From Bacteroidales bacterium UBA6192 (GTDB lineage Bacteria > Bacteroidota > Bacteroidia > Bacteroidales > F082), in assembly GCA_002422725.1 (NCBI GenBank), contig DITE01000010.1, positions 3,421-30,601 of the forward strand: 27,181 bases of DNA, written 5' to 3'. Shown piece after piece: positions 16,462-23,406 of the stretch (within the stretch, counting starts at the first letter, position 1; every line of letters begins with the position of its first letter). Below the pieces are notes generated by a model that did no database searches, was not told the origin of the DNA, and saw nothing but the letters and a program-made list of their open reading frames with translations. A program made the translations under genes and the position numbers.

Positions 16462-17637
16462 TCATAAATATTGATTTAACTCTGCAATTGTTTTATTCAA
16501 ATCTCTCTCTAATTTCAATAAGTTATTTTCACTTTCGTAATAGATGGAAAGTTCAATTATATAGTTAACCAGCGAAATTTCACCTTTATCAAATGCCTTC
16601 TTAAGTAAATCGGTATTATTATATGTGCGTAATTTTATTTTATAATCACTTACATTACTTTGAAGTGAAACGGCTCTTGTATGTAACATTTTTAGGTAAC
16701 TATACAATTGCATCTTGCTGTCAGATGTCGTATTTTCAATTGCAAGTGCATTGGCTTTTGCGTATTTTACGGTATTCTTATTCTCCCACAAGGGAATTGA
16801 CAAGCCCACAGTAACTCCTTTAAATTCCTGACCAACAACAGATTCGCTCATGTAACCAGCTTTAAATTTTGGCAAGCTTAGAGCCTTATTCAGGCTTATT
16901 TGCTTTTGCGTTAATTCAACCTCCTTTTTCAACCAATTTAATAAAGGATTGTCTTGCTCTGCTTGTTCGTACCATTGCTCAAAATCTTCCGATAAAACGG
17001 TAACCTGAAACTCATTTTCGGAAAGGTTTAATTGCACCCCACCATTAAAACGGGTCAGTTCAGCCTGCAGTGCTTTTTGCTCAATGGTAATAACTTCCAT
17101 TTCCTTACTCAAATTCAGCAAGTTTAATTGTGCCTTATTGTATTCTAAAATATTGGTTTCGCCAATATTAATTTTTGATTCGTACGCATCAGCAATGCTT
17201 TGAGCATGGTAAAGCCTCTTTGAAAGTTTCTGTTTTAAAGCATTTGTATAAATCAGATCGTAACAAACTAATCGTACAATCAAAAGCAATTCTTTACGTT
17301 GCTTATGGTATTCAAGTTCAACCTGTTCGTATTTTATGTTAGAGATTTGATTTTTAAAGCTGTATGCTGTTGGAAAATCAAATGCTTGCATTGCGGAAAA
17401 GTCAGTTCGGTTTCCTGTAACACTATTACCCCACAAATAATTAAATTCAATTTCAGGATTTTGAAGGTAGTTAGCTGTTTTGCTGCCAATTTTATCGGCT
17501 TCGGCTCTTTTTTGCAAAGCAGCCAGCGTTGTGTTGTTCCTTTCAATTTGGAATAAAACAGTATCAATATTGCTTTGGGCTTTTAGGTTATTTTGAAACG
17601 CTATTATGATCATGAGAGATACTATTAATATTTTCAT
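16462..17637 (-). CDS. TolC-family outer-membrane efflux protein (CzcC/CusC-like)
   Basis: This 391-residue outer-membrane channel subunit belongs to a tripartite metal efflux pump. The signal peptide is MKILIVSLMIIIAFQNNLKAQ. The mature protein is long alpha-helical hairpins typical of TolC, with the internal duplication expected of the family: one half around SNIDTVLFQIERNNTTLAALQKRAEAD ... NPEIEFNYLWG, the second around LNWLKKEVELTQKQISLNKALSLPKFKAGYMSE ... VTVGLSIPLWENKN. It is slightly short for the family (usually 410-460). Its ATG overlaps the stop of the RND permease gene by 4 bp (ATGA), implying translational coupling. It is the last gene of the operon. Confidence 0.9.
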   Translation of the reverse strand: MKILIVSLMIIIAFQNNLKAQSNIDTVLFQIERNNTTLAALQKRAEADKIGSKTANYLQNPEIEFNYLWGNSVTGNRTDFSAMQAFDFPTAYSFKNQISNIKYEQVELEYHKQRKELLLIVRLVCYDLIYTNALKQKLSKRLYHAQSIADAYESKINIGETNILEYNKAQLNLLNLSKEMEVITIEQKALQAELTRFNGGVQLNLSENEFQVTVLSEDFEQWYEQAEQDNPLLNWLKKEVELTQKQISLNKALSLPKFKAGYMSESVVGQEFKGVTVGLSIPLWENKNTVKYAKANALAIENTTSDSKMQLYSYLKMLHTRAVSLQSNVSDYKIKLRTYNNTDLLKKAFDKGEISLVNYIIELSIYYESENNLLKLERDLNKTIAELNQYL

Positions 17638-20600
17638 TCTTGTTCAGTTTTAATAATTCCACGATTGTTTATGATGCTGTAAACTATTGGTACAATATAA
17701 ATATTGAGCAGAGTTGATGTCAATAATCCACCCAAGATTACTTGTGCCATAGGGCTTTGAATTTCATTTCCCGGCAAATCGCCTTGTATTGCCAATGGAA
17801 TTAAAGCCAAAGCAGCTGTAAGGGCAGTCATTAAAATTGCGTTCAAACGGTCCGATGATCCTTTTGTTATCGTTTCAATCAAGGAAACGCCTTGGATTTG
17901 TAATCTATAATAATTTGAAATCAACAAAATTCCGTTTCGGGTAGCAATCCCAAAGAGTGTAATAAAACCAATAATTGCAGGAATACTTAATATGCCCGAA
18001 GTAAAAAAGATTGAAAAAACGCCTCCAATTAATGCCAATGGCAAATTCAACAGCACGATGCCAGCAAGTTTAAAGCTTTTAAATTCCTGAAAGAGCAACA
18101 AGAAAATGATAAGTATTGCCAATATGGATGTTATCATGAGTGTTTTTGAAGCACTGGCTTCGTTTTCGAACTGCCCGCCATATTCAATTCTATACCCGTC
18201 GGGTAATTCCACATTTTCGATGATTGTGCTTTGTATTTCTTCCACTACACTTCTTAAATCCCGTCCTGCTACGTTTGCAGCAATTACAATTTTGCGGTGT
18301 ACATTTTCTCGGCTTATGGAACCTGGCCCTGAAACTGAGACTACATCGGCAACATGTCCCAAAGGAACTTTATTGCCGTTGTCGGTATCAATAAGTGCTG
18401 CACGAATACCCTCGATGGTTTCGGTGTAATTTCCATTCAAGCGCAATACCAAATCGAACCGACTTTGACCTTCATAAATATCGGCAAGTTTATCACTTCC
18501 AAAAGCAATATCCACAAACTCGTTAAACTGGTTGATAGTTATACCGTGTTCTGCCAACATATTTCTATTGGCTTTTATCTGTATCTGGGGAATTTCCACC
18601 TGCTGGTCAACATTCACATCTACAAGGCCTTCTATTCCTGTAATGGCACTTTTTATTTGATTTCCAATGATGAACATTTTATTCAAATCATGACCAAAAA
18701 GTTTTATGGCAATATTTGCCCTTGTGCCCGACAGCATATGGTCGATACGATGACCAAGAGGCTGCCCCACTGTTGCGGCTATACCGGGTATTCGAGCAAT
18801 AGTCTCACGTACATCGGCCATAAATTCCTCACGGCTTCGGTCTTCAAGTTCAAATGTGGCATCAATTTCGGCACTATTTACTGTTTGCGAATGTTCATCG
18901 AGCTCGCCCCTACCAGTTCTGCGTGCCGTCCTGGTAACTTCGGGAATAGATAACAATTCGGTTTCAACCAGATTACCGAGCTTGTTACTTTCTTCTAAGG
19001 ATGCCCCCGGGAGGGTAACCACAGAGAGTGTTAATGAGCCTTCGTTAAATTCGGGCAAAAAGCTGCGCCCCAAAGATGCAAACAGAACAAGTGAAAGGAC
19101 AAATAATCCAATGGAGGAAAATAACACCACTTTCTTGTTTAATAATGACCATGTAAGCGATTTTTCATACACGGCGCTTAGGGTTCGCACCACCCACTTT
19201 TCTTTTTCATTTTTAGCCAAGTATTTTTCATCGGTAAGCATCAACTTTGTAAGTAATGGCGTTAAGGTCATGGCTACAATTAAGGATACAAACAAGGAAA
19301 CGATAAATGAAATTCCAAGTGGCTGCAACATACGACCTTCCATCCCTGACAGGAAAAATAAAGGCAAAAAAGCTACAATGATTATCAATGTAGCATTCAA
19401 AATGGATGCACGGATTTCTATTGATGCTTCAAAAACAACAGTAAAAGAAGATTGCCTGTCGGATTTTGGCTTTTTATGATTTTGCCTCAAGCGTTTATAC
19501 ACGTTCTCTACATCAATAATGGCATCGTCAACCAGCGAACCAATTGCAATGGCCATACCGCCCAAACTCATGGTGTTTATGCTTAAGTCCAACACTTTTA
19601 ACACTAAAATTGCACCCAGCAAGGACAAAGGAATGGCAGTAAGAGAAATAATTGTTGTCCGGAAACTGCCTAAAAAGAGAAACAAAATGATGACAACAAA
19701 AATTCCTCCTTCAATTAATGCGTTTTGTACGTTATTTACTGATGTTTCAATAAAATCAGCCTGACGGAAAATTTTTGTATCTAAAACAACATCTGATGGC
19801 ATGGTTCTTTGTAGATCTATTAAGTTGGTTTCAACCAGCTCTGTAAGTTCCAGGGTGTTGGTATTGGGCTGTTTTGAAACGGCAAGAATAATAGCAGGCT
19901 TGGCATTTTGAGAAGCATGTCCCATTTTAATCGCACTGCCAATTTTCACTTCGGCAACATCTCTAATTCTAACAGGTTTACCGTTAATCGGCTTTATAAA
20001 TGAATTGCCCAGTTCTTCGATGTCGGAAGTTCGGGCAATTCCACTAACAGCGTATTCATTGCCATACTGCCTTACAGCACTACCCGATGAATTTTGACTT
20101 ATTCCTTTGCATATATCAGCCAATTCGAGCATCGAAACGTGGTAGTATTTCATTTTCTCAGGATACGCCAATATTTGATACTGCTTGTAATCGCCACCGA
20201 TGATAGTTACCTGCGACACTCCTCCGGTTGCCAAAATCAACGGTTTAACATTCCATTCTGCAATAGTTCTTAAATCCATCATGCTTGTGCTATCGGCCTG
20301 CATACCGATGAGAAAAATTTCACCCATAATGCTCGATTGGGGAGCTAAAGTAGGCTGTCCAACACCAATAGGCATTTGCGATGCTATGCTAATGAGTTTT
20401 TCACTTACAATCTGACGGGCTTTAAAAATGTCTGTTCCCCACTCGAATTCGATCCAAACAAAGGAGAAGCCCTGCGAAGAAACGGAACGAACCCTTCTTA
20501 CATCGGTTGCTCCATTTACCGAAGTTTCTATGGGGAAGGTTACCAAACGTTCTACTTCTTCCGATGCCATTCCATGCGCATCTGTCATGACCACAACAGT

Positions 20601-20735
20601 TGGAGAAGTAAAATCCGGAAATACGTCTACATCCATATTTATGGCGGTTCTCATTCCGATAACCACCAACAACACTGAACTGAGCAAAATTAAATATTTG
20701 TTGTTCAGTGAGAATTTTATAATATTATTGAGCAT
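17634..20735 (-). CDS. Heavy-metal efflux RND permease (CzcA/CusA family)
   Basis: This 1033-residue inner-membrane proton/metal antiporter has the RND duplication: helix 1 (KYLILLSSVLLVVIGMRTA), porter domain (VDVFPDFTSPTVVVMTDAHGMASEEVERLVTFPIE), helices 2-6, a second porter half, and helices 7-12. The helix 4 segment reads AIAIGSLVDDAIIDVENVYKRL, with the acidic residues used for proton relay. That pattern differs from the DFGxIVDG-type CzcA signature and from the CusA Met-containing one. The region aligned with the CusA methionine triad keeps at most one Met (RIDHMLSG), so Cu/Ag specificity is not supported. Zn, Co, Cd or Ni remain possible. The gene is 12 bp after the adaptor gene and overlaps the TolC gene by 4 bp. 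Confidence 0.95.
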   Translation of the reverse strand: MLNNIIKFSLNNKYLILLSSVLLVVIGMRTAINMDVDVFPDFTSPTVVVMTDAHGMASEEVERLVTFPIETSVNGATDVRRVRSVSSQGFSFVWIEFEWGTDIFKARQIVSEKLISIASQMPIGVGQPTLAPQSSIMGEIFLIGMQADSTSMMDLRTIAEWNVKPLILATGGVSQVTIIGGDYKQYQILAYPEKMKYYHVSMLELADICKGISQNSSGSAVRQYGNEYAVSGIARTSDIEELGNSFIKPINGKPVRIRDVAEVKIGSAIKMGHASQNAKPAIILAVSKQPNTNTLELTELVETNLIDLQRTMPSDVVLDTKIFRQADFIETSVNNVQNALIEGGIFVVIILFLFLGSFRTTIISLTAIPLSLLGAILVLKVLDLSINTMSLGGMAIAIGSLVDDAIIDVENVYKRLRQNHKKPKSDRQSSFTVVFEASIEIRASILNATLIIIVAFLPLFFLSGMEGRMLQPLGISFIVSLFVSLIVAMTLTPLLTKLMLTDEKYLAKNEKEKWVVRTLSAVYEKSLTWSLLNKKVVLFSSIGLFVLSLVLFASLGRSFLPEFNEGSLTLSVVTLPGASLEESNKLGNLVETELLSIPEVTRTARRTGRGELDEHSQTVNSAEIDATFELEDRSREEFMADVRETIARIPGIAATVGQPLGHRIDHMLSGTRANIAIKLFGHDLNKMFIIGNQIKSAITGIEGLVDVNVDQQVEIPQIQIKANRNMLAEHGITINQFNEFVDIAFGSDKLADIYEGQSRFDLVLRLNGNYTETIEGIRAALIDTDNGNKVPLGHVADVVSVSGPGSISRENVHRKIVIAANVAGRDLRSVVEEIQSTIIENVELPDGYRIEYGGQFENEASASKTLMITSILAILIIFLLLFQEFKSFKLAGIVLLNLPLALIGGVFSIFFTSGILSIPAIIGFITLFGIATRNGILLISNYYRLQIQGVSLIETITKGSSDRLNAILMTALTAALALIPLAIQGDLPGNEIQSPMAQVILGGLLTSTLLNIYIVPIVYSIINNRGIIKTEQE

Positions 20736-20747
20736 GTCTGTACTGCT

Positions 20748-22253
20748 TTAATGGTTGTGTCCTGAATGTGCATCTAAAGTTCCTTTTGCCTGTGCCAGTT
20801 TGACTAAAATAGCCCCTTCGGTAACAACACGTTCATGTTGGGTAATACCCTTTATTATTTCGGTTTTCAAACCATCTGTTGCACCCACTTTCACTTCCCT
20901 TTTTTCGAAGAGTTCGGGATGAACTTGTACAAACACAAAATAAGAGCCTTGTTCTTCTAATATTGCGACATTTGGTATTGTTAATGCCTGAGTATTCGTT
21001 AAAGTCTTTAAGTATAATTCGACAAAACCGCCTGAAATAAAATCTCCTTTATTGTCGATTTGAATGTTTATTGGAAGTAAAAAATTATCGGTATTGGCAT
21101 TTCTGCCAAAGGATATTATCTTTCCGTTTAACTCTGCCAGCGTATACGTCTGATTGTTATGAAGTGTACGAATGTTAGCCGAATTGATTGTGGCTAAAAC
21201 AGGCACATACTTTTGTTGAACTTCCGCTTTTAGAAGCAATGTTTTGTTTTGAGAAATAGTAATGATGGCATGCCCGGCTTCAACAAATTGTCCGTTTTGC
21301 ACAAAAACCTGCTTCACATATCCATTCATTGAACTTGTCACATTCTGACCGGCAGCACTAAAGTTTTTAACCAGATTGTCGTAATTTGCTTTTGCATTAT
21401 CGTACTGATTTTTTGCATTTAGCAAATCTTTTTCTGAGGTTATTTTATCCTTTGCCAATTCTGCGAGGCGTTCATAATCGGCCTTTGCCTTTTCGTAATT
21501 GTTTTTTATTTCCTGATAATAAACTGCAGAATTATTATTGGCTAAACCACTTCCTGATATGGATAAAAGCGTTTGTCCTTTTAAGACACTTTTCCCTTCC
21601 AGCACATTTTCAGCTGCAAATGCAACAATACCTTCCAACTTAGCAGTAATTATAATCTCATCTCCCTGGGCTGATTGTACAAGAGCCGTAGTCTTAATAA
21701 CCGGACCAAAGGGTTCAATAAGCGGATATTCAGTGGCGAAATCAATTTTCCACGATTGTTCTTTTGTGAATACAGTTGTGTTGGTTGATGAAACAACCTC
21801 TGCTTCGGCGGCATGAATTGCATCATGTTCATTGCTAAAAACTTTCACTTTGGGAACTATTAATTGAAAATTTCCCTTTTCGGTTATTATGTCAAATATC
21901 AATTGGCCAATACCATCGTTTTCAGGTGTTAACACAAATTTATAAATGCCTTTACGGCTTGGCTTTTCAAGCGTGTGACGGGTTTCTTTTCCGTTAATTA
22001 TTAAACGGGTAGTAATGCTTCCGCTTTCCAATGCTTTAAAGTTTGGCAAATGGGAGAAGTGCGATAATATTTCACCTGATTTACCAACCACAAACGGGTC
22101 GGCTTCGGCAAAGAGTTCGAATTCGTTACTGTAAGCAGTAATTATTAATGAAACTTCGTCGTGATGCGCTACTTCAGCATCATGGTTATGATTGGTATGA
22201 CAACTTACAAAGATTAACGTAAGTGTTATATATAAGATTATCTTAATTTTCAT
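20748..22253 (-). CDS. RND periplasmic adaptor lipoprotein (CzcB/CusB-like, HlyD family)
   Basis: This 501-residue adaptor links the RND permease to the TolC channel in the periplasm. I chose the ATG at 22253 because it gives a lipoprotein signal (MKIKIILYITLTLIFVSC, Cys18); upstream codons in the frame lie in the leader. Right after Cys18 comes a His-rich stretch (HTNHNHDAEVAHHDE), then a beta domain of about 130 residues found in CzcB-type adaptors. The core follows: barrel/lipoyl (TAKLEGIVAFAAENVLEGKSVLKGQTLLSISG), alpha-hairpin coiled coil (NNYEKAKADYERLAELAKDKITSEKDLLNAKNQYDNAKANYDNLVK), second lipoyl half (SSMNGYVKQVFVQNGQFVEAGHAIITIS) and membrane-proximal barrel. The tail ends DAHSGHNH. 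Both His-rich ends suggest divalent metal capture. It is part of the four-gene metal operon. Confidence 0.94.
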   Translation of the reverse strand: MKIKIILYITLTLIFVSCHTNHNHDAEVAHHDEVSLIITAYSNEFELFAEADPFVVGKSGEILSHFSHLPNFKALESGSITTRLIINGKETRHTLEKPSRKGIYKFVLTPENDGIGQLIFDIITEKGNFQLIVPKVKVFSNEHDAIHAAEAEVVSSTNTTVFTKEQSWKIDFATEYPLIEPFGPVIKTTALVQSAQGDEIIITAKLEGIVAFAAENVLEGKSVLKGQTLLSISGSGLANNNSAVYYQEIKNNYEKAKADYERLAELAKDKITSEKDLLNAKNQYDNAKANYDNLVKNFSAAGQNVTSSMNGYVKQVFVQNGQFVEAGHAIITISQNKTLLLKAEVQQKYVPVLATINSANIRTLHNNQTYTLAELNGKIISFGRNANTDNFLLPINIQIDNKGDFISGGFVELYLKTLTNTQALTIPNVAILEEQGSYFVFVQVHPELFEKREVKVGATDGLKTEIIKGITQHERVVTEGAILVKLAQAKGTLDAHSGHNH

Positions 22254-22287
22254 TATTCTATTGTTTAATTTAAAAACACTAAAAATT

Positions 22288-22328
22288 GAATGTTCATTAT
22301 ATCCTACAAGATTTGTAGAACAACATTC
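22288..22328. promoter_or_regulatory. Nested palindrome in the leader of the adaptor gene
   Basis: GAATGTT (22288-22294) and AACATTC (22322-22328) enclose CTACAA-GAT-TTGTAG (22304-22318). The two nested stems fold on either strand. It lies between the His-rich gene and the adaptor gene. It could be an operator, an RNA hairpin that sets expression ratios, or an attenuator. No T-tract follows on the minus strand. Confidence 0.45.
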
Positions 22329-22341
22329 AAAAAAATAAAAC

Positions 22342-22767
22342 TTAAACAATAACAGGAGGACCTCGTAGAGCGAATGCTTCGAGGCTACATATCGAGGAAA
22401 TTAAAAATATTGGATCTTCGTAGAGTTTACCTTCAAGATTAGGTGGCTTCGAAAGGTCTGTTCGGATTAAAGGGGTACAAACAAAATACGAAACATGTCG
22501 AAACTGAATACTTGATTCTAACAGTCTTGTTCTTTCAACACACACATCATTTGATGGTGTGAGATGTTGGTGAAAAGGAAATGTATGACTGTGTTTTGTG
22601 CTCTTTTCTTCTTTCTGAGAATCGTGTTTGTGCTCGTGGTCATCATCATTCTCATGCGCAACAGAATGAATCAATGCCAAGTCGTCATGATGATGAGGAA
22701 TCATCTCATGACTCAGTACTACCAAAAATGATAGCAATAATGATATGGCATAAATTTTATTTTTCAC
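22342..22767 (-). CDS. Small His-rich exported protein heading the metal efflux operon (DUF6769-like)
   Basis: With the GTG at 22767 this is 141 residues: an N-terminal hydrophobic helix (KNKIYAISLLLSFLVVLSHE), a histidine/aspartate-rich segment (IPHHHDD ... HENDDDHEHKHDSQ ... KHSHTFPFHQH), then a less polar half ending EAFALRGPPVIV. Such small proteins often precede CzcCBA-type genes in Bacteroidota and are annotated as DUF6769 or hypothetical. The His clusters suggest periplasmic Zn/Co/Ni/Cu binding, delivering metal to the pump or sensing it. No ATG is available; the frame extends upstream to a TTG at 22860, but that part looks non-coding and contains a promoter-like motif. The start is therefore uncertain. 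The stop is 88 bp before the adaptor start. Confidence 0.75.
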   Translation of the reverse strand: MKNKIYAISLLLSFLVVLSHEMIPHHHDDLALIHSVAHENDDDHEHKHDSQKEEKSTKHSHTFPFHQHLTPSNDVCVERTRLLESSIQFRHVSYFVCTPLIRTDLSKPPNLEGKLYEDPIFLISSICSLEAFALRGPPVIV

Positions 22768-22772
22768 AAAGA

Positions 22773-22780
22773 CAAAAGTA
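22773..22780 (-). promoter_or_regulatory. Candidate Bacteroidota -7 element at the His-rich gene
   Basis: On the minus strand TACTTTTG matches TAnnTTTG in full, with a TTTTG about 24 bp further upstream as a poorly spaced -33. If used, transcription would begin at or near the GTG chosen as the start, implying a leaderless or very short-leader mRNA or a different start codon. Treat as a suggestion. Confidence 0.3.
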
Positions 22781-22860
22781 TAGATAAAAATGCATGTGTT
22801 AAAACAAAAATGATACAAGTTAGTTCGCGGCGTGCCACCATAGTTGCATTCTTTTGACAA

Positions 22861-22931
22861 AGCTTCGATTGTAGCGTTGGCTTATGGGGCTTGGCAATGT
22901 GTGTGGCTGTGAAGCGTTGGCATTGTTGTCA
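22861..22931. repeat. TTGGC-rich spacer with 9-bp direct repeats
   Basis: AGCGTTGGC occurs at 22873-22881 and again at 22913-22921, 40 bp apart. Between them is CTTGGCAATG (22890-22899), similar to GTTGGCATTG (22916-22925). The spacer is G/T-rich on the plus strand, unlike both neighbours, and sits exactly between the restriction and the metal-efflux modules. No ORF fits it. Confidence 0.55.
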
Positions 22932-23072
22932 TTATTTCTTTGGTGGTGTCCGTTTATGCGGTTCAACTGGAACTGTCTTTGGTCCTGGCTTTGGAGCATC
23001 AGGATTTTTTCTTGGTGTTGGCGATGGTGTTGACCTTTTGTGAGGTTTTACCGGAACTGTTTTTGTTGCCAT
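22932..23072 (-). CDS. 46-residue proline-rich basic microprotein with duplicated motif
   Basis: ATG at 23070-23072, TAA at 22932-22934. The product starts MATKTVPVKPHKRSTP and ends VEPHKRTPPKK. The motif TVPV-x-PHKR occurs twice, at residues 5-13 and 33-41, joined by a Pro/Lys/Ser linker. The two DNA copies differ at third positions (for example CCGGTAAAACCTCAC against CCAGTTGAACCGCAT) while keeping the protein motif, which argues for a translated, selected peptide. It is very basic and has no hydrophobic segment, so it is probably a disordered cytoplasmic peptide. It lies 85 bp downstream of the two-helix membrane protein, on the same strand. I do not recognise a family and do not assign a function. 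Confidence 0.65.
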   Translation of the reverse strand: MATKTVPVKPHKRSTPSPTPRKNPDAPKPGPKTVPVEPHKRTPPKK

Positions 23073-23088
23073 AATTTTTATTTTTTAG

Positions 23089-23096
23089 CAAATTTA
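23089..23096 (-). promoter_or_regulatory. Candidate Bacteroidota -7 element before the microprotein gene
   Basis: On the minus strand TAAATTTG matches TAnnTTTG in full, 16 bp before the microprotein ATG. There is no clear -33 element. The region is A/T-rich, so chance is a real possibility. Confidence 0.3.
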
Positions 23097-23157
23097 ATAT
23101 GCTGTTTGAAATTCCTCCTGCTATAATTTCATAATCATCTGAATAGCTAATTGTTTT

Positions 23158-23406
23158 TCATTGAATATCAGGATTGAAAATGTCAGAGAGTGACTTTACA
23201 TTCTTTGACCAAAATTTTGAATAATCAATTACGAAAAAGTGAACACCACAAATAACAAAAAACCAATTGGCCCATTCTTCCCAAGTTGATTGATAAACAC
23301 AAATAATTTTGTAAAGCCAATACCATGAATAAACGTTAAATGCTAAAACGTAAATCACTCGGAATAGCATATTTATCTTGTAATTCATCCTTTGTTTTTG
23401 ATTCAT
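23158..23406 (-). CDS. Two-helix membrane protein coupled to the type IIG gene
   Basis: This 82-residue protein has two predicted membrane helices: about residues 12-37 (NMLFRVIYVLAFNVYSWYWLYKIICV) and 44-61 (EWANWFFVICGVHFFVIDY). It is rich in Trp and Tyr. A charged start (MNQKQRMNYK) and a polar tail (KFWSKNVKSLSDIFNPDIQ) would place both ends on the same, probably cytoplasmic, side. Its ATG overlaps the TGA of the restriction-modification gene (ATGA, 23403-23406), so it is likely translated by coupling. I do not recognise a family. The context suggests a role linked to the restriction system, or just a passenger of the island. Confidence 0.75.
   Translation of the reverse strand: MNQKQRMNYKINMLFRVIYVLAFNVYSWYWLYKIICVYQSTWEEWANWFFVICGVHFFVIDYSKFWSKNVKSLSDIFNPDIQ

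Noticed and set aside
18106..19479. Plus-strand ORFs up to 207 codons opposite the RND permease
   Set aside because: Antisense shadows of a conserved gene; they overlap each other and show no family features.
22768..22860. TTG start extending the His-rich protein
   Set aside because: The added residues would precede the export helix, lack family support and overlap promoter-like sequence.
23107..23120. AGGAGG on the minus strand downstream of the two-helix protein gene
   Set aside because: No start codon lies at a suitable distance; it is about 40 nt from the microprotein ATG.
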